Of a stretch of DNA of 64,000 nucleotides, positions 9,034 through 17,581 are shown in pieces (the first letter of the stretch is position 1; each line of letters begins with the position of its first letter). This DNA comes from Candidatus Thermodiscus eudorianus (GTDB lineage: Archaea; Thermoproteota; Thermoprotei_A; Sulfolobales; Acidilobaceae), in assembly GCA_015521085.1 (NCBI GenBank), contig WAOW01000004.1:1-64000 (forward strand), written 5' to 3'. The translations under genes were made by a program, and so were the position numbers. The notes beneath the pieces were generated by a model. That model was given only the letters and a program-made list of their open reading frames with translations, was not told the origin of the DNA and made no database searches.

Positions 9034-9321
9034 ATGCCGAAGAAGAGGGAGAGCAGGGGAAGGAGAAAGGGCGCCAAGGGAAAGACCGGGACCGTGCAAT
9101 GCGATAACTGCGGTAGGATCGTTCCCGCCGACAAGGCAATCTGCGTGACCAGGATGTACAGCCCCGTAGACCCACAGCTGGCGAGGGAGCTTGAGAAGAA
9201 GGGCGCAATAATAATGAGATACCCTGTGACCAAATGCTACTGCGTCTCATGCGCTATACACTATGGTATAATAAAGATAAGACCCGAGGAGCAGAGGAAG
9301 CCGAAGGGCCTGGAACTCTAG
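9034..9321 (+). CDS. rps26e: Ribosomal protein S26e
   Basis: A 95-aa small-subunit protein shared by eukaryotes and crenarchaea. A basic N-terminus (MPKKRESRGRRKGAKG) is followed by a zinc-binding CDNCGR and a CYCVSCAIHYGI block that are diagnostic of S26e. It follows proS by 71 bp, with a TATA-like CTTACAAATAATAA stretch between them, so it probably has its own promoter. Confidence 0.95.
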   Translation: MPKKRESRGRRKGAKGKTGTVQCDNCGRIVPADKAICVTRMYSPVDPQLARELEKKGAIIMRYPVTKCYCVSCAIHYGIIKIRPEEQRKPKGLEL

Positions 9322-9400
9322 CCCTCCAACCCCTAGGGTCTTCTCGGGTTAGACACAATACCATCCCTCCTCAACCCCCTCGACGTGGGATGGCTGGCTG

Positions 9401-9865
9401 ATGGGACTCGTCGATGCGCTCTGGGGCCTAAGCCTATTAGCTGGTAGGGCGTGGGCCGTGGGAGCCGAGTTCCTCCTCTCCGGCCCGTTAAACCACTGGC
9501 TCCGGGGCATTTCGAGGGGAACACCCCAGCCTCGATATGTCCTCCTAACCCCACATTCATACTCGCGGATTCTAGCCCAGGCTCTAAGGATAGGCGGTAG
9601 GAGCATTGAGGGTCCGAGAGATCTAAGGATTGTCCGGGGCCTTCTACTGCACGTCGACCTCCGCGGTTACATAGTGACCCTGCTTGAAGACCCTATAATC
9701 GAGGGATCCAACGGACTCGTGGAGGTGGATGTTAGCGCCGAGGCTAGGAGAGCCGATATAGTCCTCGTCGACAACTATGCTATACGGCTGGCGCCATTAT
9801 CTCTGGAGGCCGAGATATGGGGTTTGAGTGAGGGTGACGAGCGGGAAGAGAGCTTGGAGGGCTAG
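9401..9865 (+). CDS. Uncharacterised protein paired with a RecB-like nuclease
   Basis: A 154-aa protein I do not recognise. It has a hydrophobic N-terminal segment (LWGLSLLAGRAWAVGAEFLL), then alternating beta and helical stretches and an acidic C-terminal tail. Its end overlaps the start of the next gene by 38 bp in another frame, so the two are probably translated together. The N-terminal hydrophobic stretch could be an amphipathic helix rather than a membrane anchor. Confidence 0.65.
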   Translation: MGLVDALWGLSLLAGRAWAVGAEFLLSGPLNHWLRGISRGTPQPRYVLLTPHSYSRILAQALRIGGRSIEGPRDLRIVRGLLLHVDLRGYIVTLLEDPIIEGSNGLVEVDVSAEARRADIVLVDNYAIRLAPLSLEAEIWGLSEGDEREESLEG

Positions 9866-10487
9866 CGAGGCCATAGCCCGCCAGCTACTGGAGGAGCTGG
9901 GATACAGGGTCCTGGAGGTCCATAAGAGGATAGTCGTGGATGGCGTGGAGATAGGCGAGGTAGATGCTATAGCCGAGAAGGAGGGAGCCAGGTATGCGGT
10001 CGAGATAAAGGCTGGCGTACTAGACGTCACCGGGGTGAGGCAGGCCTACACAAATGCACTACTCCTTGGCTACAAGCCCCTGGTCATAGCACGTGGCATG
10101 GATGAGAAAGCCGGGAAGCTAGCCGATAGGCTGGGCGTCGACACGATAATACTCTCCGACGTCATATACACGAGCGTCGACGAGGTGCGCATGATCGTAC
10201 AAGAGGCGGTCTACGACGCCATAGACAGGATCCTGGAAGCCTTCACAAAATGCCACGAGGTGGACGACGACGATCTACGCGTCCTAGAAGCGATAGCCAC
10301 CACCGACACTATCCGGGAGGCGGCAGAGGCCGTGGACACCAGTGTAGAGGACCTAGCCAGGAGGATAGGAACCCTCCACAGGAGGGGGTTGCTCCCGAGG
10401 GGCAACTACCGCCTCGTCAGGCTGATGGCACGGTTGCTCCTGGCGTGCAAGATCGCTGGAAAGCTAGAGGGTGTACCCCGCCCCTGA
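9828..10487 (+). CDS. RecB-family nuclease (PD-(D/E)XK)
   Basis: A 219-aa protein with a restriction-endonuclease-like core: a first helix (EAIARQLLEELGYRV), the catalytic Asp in VDAIAEKEG and the ExK in YAVEIKAG, then RQAYTNALL. The C-terminal ~70 residues look like a helix-turn-helix (IREAAEAVDTSVEDLARRIGTLHRRGLL). The RecB-like core is known in crenarchaeal proteins of unstudied role; DNA repair or RNA cleavage are both possible. It starts with GTG inside the preceding gene. Confidence 0.75.
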   Translation: MRVTSGKRAWRASEAIARQLLEELGYRVLEVHKRIVVDGVEIGEVDAIAEKEGARYAVEIKAGVLDVTGVRQAYTNALLLGYKPLVIARGMDEKAGKLADRLGVDTIILSDVIYTSVDEVRMIVQEAVYDAIDRILEAFTKCHEVDDDDLRVLEAIATTDTIREAAEAVDTSVEDLARRIGTLHRRGLLPRGNYRLVRLMARLLLACKIAGKLEGVPRP

Positions 10488-10504
10488 CACCCCTCGCCCA
10501 TACA

Positions 10505-10524
10505 CTCCCGAGACCCTTCGGGAG
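10505..10524 (+). terminator. Hairpin between convergent genes
   Basis: CTCCCGA and TCGGGAG form a perfect 7-bp stem around a six-base loop, just past the nuclease stop and before the 3' end of the convergent NMD3 gene. There is no oligo-T after it, so it may protect or process the 3' end instead of terminating. Confidence 0.35.
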
Positions 10525-10585
10525 GGGTCGCGGAGGCCTTAACAGCGGGGCGCCCTGGCCGATAGTAACATTGTACCGAGTGCGG

Positions 10586-11302
10586 TTAAATCTTGTAGCT
10601 CCCTCTAATCCTCAGTACCAGGGTCTTCCTGCTCCTACGCCTGCCCGACGAGTCAACTCCAACCGTCTCGTGGACAACCTCGTAGAGCCTGGCCTTGAAG
10701 CGCCTGGAGAGTTCCCTGGCAAGCTTCCTAGCAGCCCCCTTGTTGGTGAAGTAAACATCTATACCATCCCTAGACTCTATGATATCCACCAGCTGCTCCT
10801 GGAGGCCGGCGTTGGCCAGACCCTCCTCTACCCCGCGCCTCAGAGCTTCTCCCCGAGCGCCGCGTATCTGTAGGACCGTGTCATACTCTCCGCTAACGCG
10901 TATCTTACACACGGGGCATATACTGGACTTTATCTGGACGAGGATCCCTGCCCTGCCAGTTATGGTCACGCCCCTATAATGGCTGGCGAGGTGTAGGGTC
11001 AGTCTAGTGGTCCAGTTGGGCGAGCTCTCGTACTCTATTCCGGCCAGCTCAACATCCTCCAGGGGCTCTACGGGCTTAGTGCGTTCGACGACATAGCGGG
11101 CTATTGCCTCAACGGCCTCGTGGAAGCTTGAGGCATGGATCCACCTGCCCCCGAGTCTAACGGCTCCACAATACCTGCAAGCCTCAACTCTAACCGTGCT
11201 AGGTAGACTAGCCACACCGTATTTCTCAGCGAAGCACCTGGGGCATACACCCCGCACTAGCCTGTCAACCATCCTACCGCATCGGGGGCAGGGGACCCTC
11301 AT
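10586..11302 (-). CDS. NMD3-family ribosome biogenesis protein
   Basis: A 238-aa archaeal homologue of NMD3, the eukaryotic 60S export adaptor. N-terminal zinc motifs CPRCGR and CPRCF, then CRYCGA, and a later CPVCKIR pair match the family's repeated CxxC architecture, followed by a beta-rich domain with YFTNKGAARKLAREL. In archaea it is presumed to act in large-subunit maturation. Confidence 0.85.
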   Translation of the reverse strand: MRVPCPRCGRMVDRLVRGVCPRCFAEKYGVASLPSTVRVEACRYCGAVRLGGRWIHASSFHEAVEAIARYVVERTKPVEPLEDVELAGIEYESSPNWTTRLTLHLASHYRGVTITGRAGILVQIKSSICPVCKIRVSGEYDTVLQIRGARGEALRRGVEEGLANAGLQEQLVDIIESRDGIDVYFTNKGAARKLARELSRRFKARLYEVVHETVGVDSSGRRRSRKTLVLRIRGSYKI

Positions 11303-11356
11303 CCTCCAACACCCTTCTATAATTGGGTATCCAGACCTGATCCAGAGCTTAAATGC

Positions 11357-12763
11357 CTAGGGATACGTCGAGGCGAGCCTACGGGCCATATATTCGGCCG
11401 TCTCTAGTGCTTTTTCGTAGAGGCTCCTGGTTATTAGGCCGGAGGAGTAGGCATGGTCTAGTTCCTCCCTATCGATTATCCGAGCCTCGCCGCCAGGCCT
11501 CTTCACGACGTCGATGTAAAGGTCGAAGTACTTTATCCTCCCGGGCCCGAACTCGACAGGCGTATTGATATTCGCATACACTCCGAGCAGGCTCCCGGAA
11601 CTACTATAGTACTCGTGTACTATAAACCAGTCCCCCGACCTTATCCTGGTCTTCACCCAGTCGCCAGGCCGCTTCTCGACACCCAGGCCGTCGAGGGTCC
11701 CCCCACCCTTCAACCGCCTCTCCAGGTCAACCTCGACTACATCCTCGCCTAGTCGAACAGCCTTAACAGTATAAGGGCCCAGCCTAATCAAATCGCCACC
11801 GGGCTTGTGGTGCTCGACTACAACCTTCTTACCCAACTGCCGGCTCATTAGGTAGTACTCTATGCCTATCCCCTTGAGGGTCCCTCCAATCCCAAGCTGT
11901 GCCTCTGCACAATCTACCAGCGACGACGATTCATCGCTAAAGGATTTGATCGAGTGGTGCCTGTCAATGGTCGGTGTGATCTCCCTCCTAAGCTCATCCA
12001 GGTAAGACTTGGAGGGGGAGGGAAGGCCGAGTAGCGCTATGAACTCGCCCCTCCTAACAATCCTGGGCTCCTCCGAGGGCTTCTCTCCGTGGTACTTATC
12101 GAGCTCGCTTAGAAGAGACTCAACCTCGCCGGCGATGACGCTTTCGCTAGCCAGTCGAGATCCACTCCTAAAGTGGACATGGTACTCGTCTAAGTCCAAT
12201 ATCTTGCCGGCCAGTGCTATTAGGGAGGCCTTCAGCTCGGGATCGCGTATGTGCTCACTGAAGCTCACACCGCTGCCCGGCCTCGATAAGATCACGTGGC
12301 GACCGACGACCCTCAATTCGCTTCTAACGACGATGGATCTCCCAGGCTCTAGGGCCTCCCTCACGACGGTAACCCTAACAGCCTCGCCGGGCCCGGGGCA
12401 CTCGCTAGAGTCCAGTCTGCCCTCTATCCTGCCGGGGAGCTCGACCCTACAGTCGCCCAGAGACTTTGCATCGACTATGGTGTAGAGGCCGAGGGACCCC
12501 CTCCTAGTCACAGCATATGGGAGCTCTTCTAGGAGCGCCTTGTATACGGCCTCGCCGGCATCCCAGGGATACCCAATCACTAGGATGTAGTCGGGCTTGT
12601 CTTCAAGGCTCTTCACAGTGACCTCTGGCGCCCGGGAGGCGTATAGTATGTTGAGCCTCTGCTGGATGATCCTGCTGGCGTCGGATAAGAGGAACCCCTT
12701 CCTGTGCAGGAGCACGCTCAGGGCGGTTGCATAGATTCCTCTAACTCTAACCGCGTATAGCAA
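11357..12763 (-). CDS. FAU-1-type RNA-binding protein / ribonuclease
   Basis: A 468-aa protein matching archaeal FAU-1, an AU-rich RNA-binding protein related to the RNase E/G S1-like region and reported to act on 5S rRNA precursors. The C-terminal DUF402 domain is clear (about 370-460): KRPGDWVKTRIRSGDW, YANINTPVEF, YFDLYIDVV and a terminal helix. TTG at 12763 starts the protein next to a CGGGAG site. A role in 5S processing is notable because a 5S gene lies in this window. Confidence 0.85.
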   Translation of the reverse strand: MLYAVRVRGIYATALSVLLHRKGFLLSDASRIIQQRLNILYASRAPEVTVKSLEDKPDYILVIGYPWDAGEAVYKALLEELPYAVTRRGSLGLYTIVDAKSLGDCRVELPGRIEGRLDSSECPGPGEAVRVTVVREALEPGRSIVVRSELRVVGRHVILSRPGSGVSFSEHIRDPELKASLIALAGKILDLDEYHVHFRSGSRLASESVIAGEVESLLSELDKYHGEKPSEEPRIVRRGEFIALLGLPSPSKSYLDELRREITPTIDRHHSIKSFSDESSSLVDCAEAQLGIGGTLKGIGIEYYLMSRQLGKKVVVEHHKPGGDLIRLGPYTVKAVRLGEDVVEVDLERRLKGGGTLDGLGVEKRPGDWVKTRIRSGDWFIVHEYYSSSGSLLGVYANINTPVEFGPGRIKYFDLYIDVVKRPGGEARIIDREELDHAYSSGLITRSLYEKALETAEYMARRLASTYP

Positions 12764-12790
12764 CTCCCGAGCCCCGTCTGGACTGGGGGG

Positions 12791-13060
12791 CTAGTCCCTC
12801 ACGGTCTCTAGTATGCTTATGGCCTGCCATATTCTTGTCCTCGCGTGGAAAGGCATGTTGGGGTCCTGGCTGACCTCGTCCAAGGCGCTTATGGCGTTAG
12901 CGGCCCTGACCGCTGGCGATAGTTTCAAGTCGCGGAGGTATTGTAACGCGTTGGCGGCGGCCCTCCTAATGTTCCTGGGCACGCCCGTATCGTTGACTAT
13001 GCTAGCCAGTATACTCATAGCCATCCTAATCTTCGCCTCATTATCTACCGCAGCAGCCAC
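12791..13060 (-). CDS. UPF0147 family protein
   Basis: A small all-helical protein of about 89 aa of the archaeal UPF0147 family: [18 protein letters not shown], then [18 protein letters not shown], then [20 protein letters not shown]. The frame extends to 13096, but GTG at 13060 has a GGGGGTGG site five bases upstream and matches the family length. Function unknown. Confidence 0.85.
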   Translation of the reverse strand: MAAAVDNEAKIRMAMSILASIVNDTGVPRNIRRAAANALQYLRDLKLSPAVRAANAISALDEVSQDPNMPFHARTRIWQAISILETVRD

Positions 13061-13111
13061 GGGCAACCACCCCCGATATGGGATCCGGCTAAGCAATGAG
13101 GAGACAAACAG

Positions 13112-13127
13112 GATATTAGAGTATATA
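13112..13127. promoter_or_regulatory. Overlapping divergent TATA boxes
   Basis: GAGTATATAG (plus, 13118-13127) predicts a start near 13149 for the GNAT gene, and CTCTAATATCC (minus, 13112-13122) predicts a start near 13090 for the UPF0147 gene. The two promoters share the same few bases. Confidence 0.45.
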
Positions 13128-13172
13128 GTATTGCCGTGCTATAGCCTCTCCCTGGGGAGGCGTCTGGGAGCG

Positions 13173-14054
13173 TTGATCACCGTTAGAAGGCTGAGGGACC
13201 CCCGGGAGTTTATGGAGGCGGTCGAGGTCCAGAGGAAGGCCTGGCGGATGGACGACTACAGGGAAGCCGCTCCAGCCCACCTCCTAAAGGGGTTGTCCGA
13301 CAACGGCGGCCTGGTCCTAGGGGCCTTTGAAGGCGACAGGCTTGTGGGCGTATCGTATGGATGGCCAGCCTCACACTACTTCTATAGTCATGCGACTGGC
13401 GTCGTGGAGGAGGCTAAGTATAAAGGCGTGGGTTTCAAGCTGAAGACGGCGCAGAGATCGGAGGTCCTCTCATACTATGGGTTTAGCCTCGCTAAATGGA
13501 CATTCGACCCGCTGCAGAGTCTCAACTCCAGGTTCAACCTGGCTCGACTAGGCGTAGTCAGTAAACAGTACATGGTCGACTATTACGGCGAGATAGATGA
13601 TAGCATTAACAGGGGTCTGGGGAGTGACAGGGTGAAGGCCGAGTGGTGGCTGACTAGTCCCCGCGTGATACACAGGCTCACAGTGAAACAGAGGCCGTGT
13701 CTCAGCGTGATGAAGCAGTACAATCCTATAGCTGCTTATGGCGTGGAGTCGGGCAACGGGGTCCCCCTACCCGGGAAGAGGACTAGGGAAGAGGACTTGC
13801 TGAAGTCGGAGATAGTATTGGTCCCTATACCGAGGAGTATAGGCGACGTGAGAGATGCTAGTATTGCCGCAGCCGTCAAGTGGCGCGAGGCTACACGGTG
13901 GGCCTACTCCCTCCTAGTAGAGAACGGCTTCATACTGGTGGATAACGTTGAGGGCGGAATCAACTACACGCTGAACGTATTCTGGAGGGTCCCCCTAGGC
14001 AAGGTCCTGTCGGGACCAGAGCCTTGGAGGGGCTGCGGTGGAGAGGAGAAGTGA
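13173..14054 (+). CDS. GNAT-family N-acetyltransferase (COG3375-like)
   Basis: About 293 aa. The N-terminal part resembles GNAT acetyltransferases: EAVEVQRKAW, LVLGAFEGDRLVGVSYGWP, SHATGVVEEAKYKGVGFKLK (the acetyl-CoA loop position) and LAKWTFDPLQSLNSRFNLARLG. The last pattern is typical of the large 'predicted acetyltransferase' group whose substrate is unknown. The frame is open from 12813, but that would cover the UPF0147 gene; TTG at 13173 sits about 24 bp after the predicted transcript start. Confidence 0.75.
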   Translation: MITVRRLRDPREFMEAVEVQRKAWRMDDYREAAPAHLLKGLSDNGGLVLGAFEGDRLVGVSYGWPASHYFYSHATGVVEEAKYKGVGFKLKTAQRSEVLSYYGFSLAKWTFDPLQSLNSRFNLARLGVVSKQYMVDYYGEIDDSINRGLGSDRVKAEWWLTSPRVIHRLTVKQRPCLSVMKQYNPIAAYGVESGNGVPLPGKRTREEDLLKSEIVLVPIPRSIGDVRDASIAAAVKWREATRWAYSLLVENGFILVDNVEGGINYTLNVFWRVPLGKVLSGPEPWRGCGGEEK

Positions 14055-15034
14055 AGTACACCCGCCTCGGCCCGCTGAAAGTGAGTAGGGTAGGGCTAGG
14101 CCTATGGCAGCTGGGTTCAAGGAGCTGGGGCACCCGAGGCCTCAGAGATGCAACGGATATAATAAGGGCGGCCGTCGATTCCGGCATAAACTTCTTCGAC
14201 ACGGCCGAGATCTACGGGTGGGGTAGGAGCGAGGAACTACTGGGCCGCGCCCTGACTCGACTCGGTATCAGCGGCGAGGTGGTTGTAGCCTCCAAGATAG
14301 CGGGATTCCGCACCCTTCCATATACGATACTGAAGGCGGCCAGAGGGTCCCTCAAGCGTATAGGCAGGCCCCCCGACATAATCCAGTACCACTGGCCACC
14401 GCCAATACACGCCAGCCTATGCCGCGTCGCTCGGGGGTTAGAGGAGGTAATTGACAGGGGACTCGCCCACTATATAGGCCTCTCCAACTTCAACAAGAGA
14501 CTACTCGAAGAGATGCTCCACTGCTTCCACAGGCATGAGCCAATAAGCCTCCAAATACAGTATAACCTTGCATACCGCGTCGCCGAGAGAAAATTGATCC
14601 CCTTCGCCCGGAATCGTGGAATCGGCATTATCGCGTGGAGCCCCCTGGCCAAGGGCGGGCTAGCGGGCCTGCGGAAGCCGGCCTCCATGGCCCAGAGGGG
14701 CGATAGGGTCTTCAAGGCCTCGACGGACCAGCGCCTCCAGGAGGTCCTGGAAGTAGTCGCTAGGTCACACGGCTCCTCTAAGGCCCAAGTAGCGCTTGCA
14801 TGGCTAATCTCAAAGGGTGCACTACCCATACCGGGTACTAGGAGCGAGCGGAGGGTCGCTGAGTACGCTAGGGCCTCCGAGATCGAGCTAGCGGAAAGCG
14901 AGGTCGGGATGCTCGACGAGGCCTCGGAAAGGTTCAGGGATTCCTGGGGCGACGACTACAGCGCCCTCCAGTGGCTCAGGTACATACCTTCACCGCTCCA
15001 GTGGCTCTCCATAAGGTTCTCGGGCGGCGTCTAG
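14051..15034 (+). CDS. Aldo/keto reductase
   Basis: A 327-aa TIM-barrel NADPH-dependent oxidoreductase. The catalytic tetrad residues are visible in DSGINFFDTAEIYGWGRSEELLG (Asp, Tyr), VVVASKIAG (Lys) and IIQYHWPP (His). IGLSNF and the C-terminal PIPGTRSERR bind cofactor. The GTG start overlaps the TGA of the GNAT gene (GTGA), with GGAGAGGAG upstream, so the two are co-translated. Substrate unknown. Confidence 0.92.
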   Translation: MKYTRLGPLKVSRVGLGLWQLGSRSWGTRGLRDATDIIRAAVDSGINFFDTAEIYGWGRSEELLGRALTRLGISGEVVVASKIAGFRTLPYTILKAARGSLKRIGRPPDIIQYHWPPPIHASLCRVARGLEEVIDRGLAHYIGLSNFNKRLLEEMLHCFHRHEPISLQIQYNLAYRVAERKLIPFARNRGIGIIAWSPLAKGGLAGLRKPASMAQRGDRVFKASTDQRLQEVLEVVARSHGSSKAQVALAWLISKGALPIPGTRSERRVAEYARASEIELAESEVGMLDEASERFRDSWGDDYSALQWLRYIPSPLQWLSIRFSGGV

Positions 15035-15090
15035 CCGAGGACGCTATCCATACAATTAACCCCCACGGCCGGTATAACACCTGGTGGCGT

Positions 15091-15798
15091 GTGTTGAGTG
15101 CTTCAAAGGTTCCCGGTCCCCTGGGTGAGAGGCTTAGGGATTGCGGTTCTCTGCTACAGGTTGCTCTCGACGTCGTGTCTGTCAGGGAGGCGCTACGCAT
15201 AGGGTACTACTCCCTGGTATCGCCGGCTGTGATACTGGAGGCTGGCACGCCACTCGTAAAAAGCGTTGGGCTGGCAGAGGCCTCGTTGCTTAGGGCACTT
15301 CCGCAGGAGCCTATAGTGGTGGCTGACCTGAAAACCATGGATACGGGTAGGCTGGAGGTCAACCTAGCCGCGGACCATGGATTCCACGCCTCAACAGTCC
15401 TCTCGGTGGCTCCCGAGCAGACTATTTCGGAGGCCGCGGAAGCGGCTGGGGAGCGGGGGGTAGCCCTCTATGGAGACCTGATAGGCCAGGGGGACCCGGT
15501 TAAGGCTGCGGAGAGGCTGAGGCGGCTGGGCGTCCATATAGCCCTCCTCCACATAGGGATAGACGTCCAGAGGAGTCTGGGGATAACAGCGGGCCAGTTG
15601 CCCGAGCTCGTCTCCAAGGTGAAGGAGGCTTTCAAGGGCCCTGTGGCGGTTGCCGGGGGTATAAGGCCTGGCGACGCGGGGAACCTGGCCAGGGCGGGAG
15701 CTGATATTATAATTATAGGCTCCGCGATAACCAGGGCTGAGAACCCCCGGCAAGCAGCGCTCGACGCTGTTAGGAGCTTGAGGCCAGGGTGTCTATAG
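15091..15798 (+). CDS. 3-hexulose-6-phosphate synthase (OMPDC superfamily)
   Basis: About 235 aa of the orotidine-phosphate-decarboxylase superfamily. The DLKTMDTG motif (DxKxxD) is that of hexulose-phosphate synthase, and VAGGIRPGDAGNLARAGADIIIIGSAI closes the barrel with its phosphate-binding loop. In archaea the enzyme runs in reverse to make ribulose 5-phosphate from fructose 6-phosphate when the pentose phosphate pathway is absent. The partner isomerase is not in the window. The frame extends back into the reductase gene; GTG at 15091 gives the family length. Confidence 0.85.
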   Translation: MLSASKVPGPLGERLRDCGSLLQVALDVVSVREALRIGYYSLVSPAVILEAGTPLVKSVGLAEASLLRALPQEPIVVADLKTMDTGRLEVNLAADHGFHASTVLSVAPEQTISEAAEAAGERGVALYGDLIGQGDPVKAAERLRRLGVHIALLHIGIDVQRSLGITAGQLPELVSKVKEAFKGPVAVAGGIRPGDAGNLARAGADIIIIGSAITRAENPRQAALDAVRSLRPGCL

Positions 15799-15799
15799 G

Positions 15800-16492
15800 G
15801 TGCCCCGCTACCTACCCTATATGAGCTATAGGGAGTTCGAGGAGGGTGTTAGAGGGTCCCTCATAGTACTGCCGGTGGGGAGCCTGGAGCAACACTGCGG
15901 GGGGCCTCTGGGGGCTGACGCCCTCATAGCGGAGGCGCTGGCCTTCCGTTCCTGCCTGGTACTGGAGTCTAAAGGGGTTAGCTGCATAATACTCCCCACC
16001 CTCTACTATGGTTTCTCCCCCGAGTGGGTGAAGGCGCCCGGCACTGTCACGCTCTCCCTCAGCTCGCTGGCTAGCGTGATCGATGATATAGTGTCTTCTC
16101 TGGCGCGCCATGGGGTGGACAAGCTAGCTATAGTCAACGCCCACGGCGGTAATAGTGGCTTGCTGGAGGCCGTCTCCCGCGAGCTATCCAAAAAGTACGG
16201 CGTCCTCCTGGGGGTCTTCGACTATTGGAGGGTGTCTGGGTTGAAGCTGGGCCACTGCGACGATATCGAGAGGGATCTACTCTCAAGCCTACTATATCTA
16301 GACCCTGACTGCTCATGCGAGCACACGGCCTCGATACCACCGTATCGTCTCACAGGCCAGCTGCCGCCCGACACGGGTATAGAGGGCTCCCCCTCGCCCG
16401 GCTACCGTGTGATAGCCTACAAGCTGGCTAAAGCCCTCGAAGAGTTCTATAGGCAGGAGCGCTCCCAGCCCCCGCGCCGGGTAGGAGAATAG
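15800..16492 (+). CDS. Creatininase-family amidohydrolase, candidate ArfB
   Basis: A 230-aa creatininase-fold metalloenzyme: LPVGSLEQHCGGPLGADA gives the metal-binding Glu, His and Asp, and IVNAHGGN is the second signature. One archaeal branch is ArfB, the FAPy-nucleotide deformylase of riboflavin and F420 synthesis. The window also codes for the preceding enzyme (GTP cyclohydrolase III) and later flavin genes, so ArfB is my preferred reading, though the gene is 25 kb from them. The metal loop reads HCGGP where many relatives have HGPHLP. GTG start 1 bp after the synthase stop. Confidence 0.75.
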   Translation: MPRYLPYMSYREFEEGVRGSLIVLPVGSLEQHCGGPLGADALIAEALAFRSCLVLESKGVSCIILPTLYYGFSPEWVKAPGTVTLSLSSLASVIDDIVSSLARHGVDKLAIVNAHGGNSGLLEAVSRELSKKYGVLLGVFDYWRVSGLKLGHCDDIERDLLSSLLYLDPDCSCEHTASIPPYRLTGQLPPDTGIEGSPSPGYRVIAYKLAKALEEFYRQERSQPPRRVGE

Positions 16493-16505
16493 TAGGGGAG
16501 TTCTA

Positions 16506-17276
16506 TTGAGGGTCGTCTACACGAGCCCGAAGGACGTGGAGGAGGCGGTCGAGCACCTCAAAGGCGTCATACCCAGGAAGCCGTGGATAGCCTTCTTCGG
16601 CCAGTGCCGCGTCGAGTATGAGGGCAGGGCCGCGAGCAGAAGCACGCCCGGCGACAAGCTGGTCATAATCAAGCCTAGCGGGAGCGTTATAGTGCATGGG
16701 CCCAAAGGGTTCAAGCCCCAGAACTGGCAGCCTGATACCTATACGATAACAGTCTCGCTGGAGAACGAGGAGCTAGTCCTAAAGGCCTATAGGAGGAGGC
16801 CCTACGAGATACTGGTCGTGAGATGCAACAGGGTCTACCATATAATGGAGGGATACGAAGCCCTAGACAGCGCGTTTTGGATGTACATAAACGAGTACGA
16901 GATACGGGACGTCCTCGCAAGCAAGCCCAGCCTGATAGAGGATGGACTGAGGATTACAAGCGTCGAGAAGCCCGTGGAGCCCGGGTTCGTGGACCTCTAC
17001 GGCAGGGACTCGCTCGGGAGGCTCGTTGTGATAGAGTTGAAGAGGGTTAAGGCGGGCGAGGAGGCCGTCCACCAGCTCCTGAAGTACGTTGAGGCGTTTA
17101 GGAAGCGCGGTGTAGATGTGAGGCCTATCCTGGTGGCCCCCGACTTCACGGACTCCGCGAGACTGCTCGCGAGCAGGTCTGGCGTCGAGCTCAAGAGGAT
17201 AGACTTGAAGAGTATCTACGAACTCGTAAAGTCCAGGGAGAGGAAGAAGCCCGGCAGCCTAGCAGACTTCCTCTAG
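16506..17276 (+). CDS. nucS: Mismatch-specific endonuclease NucS/EndoMS
   Basis: A 256-aa NucS. The N-terminal beta domain (1-120) dimerises and binds DNA; the C-terminal RecB-like domain carries FVDLYGRDSLGRLVVIELKR with the catalytic Asp and ExK. The extreme C-terminus GSLADFL looks like a weak PCNA-interacting motif, as in other archaeal NucS. The enzyme makes double-strand cuts at mismatches or trims flaps. TTG start with GGGGAG upstream. The stop TAG lies in a CTAG shared with the LSm gene on the other strand. Confidence 0.93.
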   Translation: MRVVYTSPKDVEEAVEHLKGVIPRKPWIAFFGQCRVEYEGRAASRSTPGDKLVIIKPSGSVIVHGPKGFKPQNWQPDTYTITVSLENEELVLKAYRRRPYEILVVRCNRVYHIMEGYEALDSAFWMYINEYEIRDVLASKPSLIEDGLRITSVEKPVEPGFVDLYGRDSLGRLVVIELKRVKAGEEAVHQLLKYVEAFRKRGVDVRPILVAPDFTDSARLLASRSGVELKRIDLKSIYELVKSRERKKPGSLADFL

Positions 17277-17575
17277 GATTGGCTCCCTGCCAGGGCCTCG
17301 AATGCCGCCTTCTCGGGCTCGAAGCTGATGTACTGGATCATGCTCCCGCGTATAAAGACCTTTCCGAGCACAGCCTTTACCTCACGTCCCCCGCCCTGGA
17401 GCCTCTTAGCATCGTCCAGTACCAGGTTCATCGTGGTATCAGTGGCTATCAGCTTGCCTATGTACTCGCTGCCATCCTTAAGCCGGACGTAGATCTCCTT
17501 GTTTATCTGGTTTCTGAGGTATTTTACCGGGTTTAGCTGTGCCACGCTGTCGCACCCTTGGAGTGTACCTGGCAT
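17273..17575 (-). CDS. LSm (Sm-like archaeal) RNA-binding protein
   Basis: A 100-aa Sm-fold protein. The Sm1 motif (NKEIYVRLKDGSEYIGKLIATDTTMNL) and the Sm2 motif (VFIRGSMIQYISF) are clear, so it should form a heptameric ring binding U-rich RNA ends. The N-terminus carries ~15 extra residues before the fold. Its stop codon shares a CTAG with nucS. Confidence 0.93.
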   Translation of the reverse strand: MPGTLQGCDSVAQLNPVKYLRNQINKEIYVRLKDGSEYIGKLIATDTTMNLVLDDAKRLQGGGREVKAVLGKVFIRGSMIQYISFEPEKAAFEALAGSQS

Positions 17576-17581
17576 GTTCCC

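Noticed and set aside
10488-10585. Small RNA in the GC-rich gap between convergent genes
   Set aside because: Only a short hairpin with no promoter was found; best read as a 3'-end structure.
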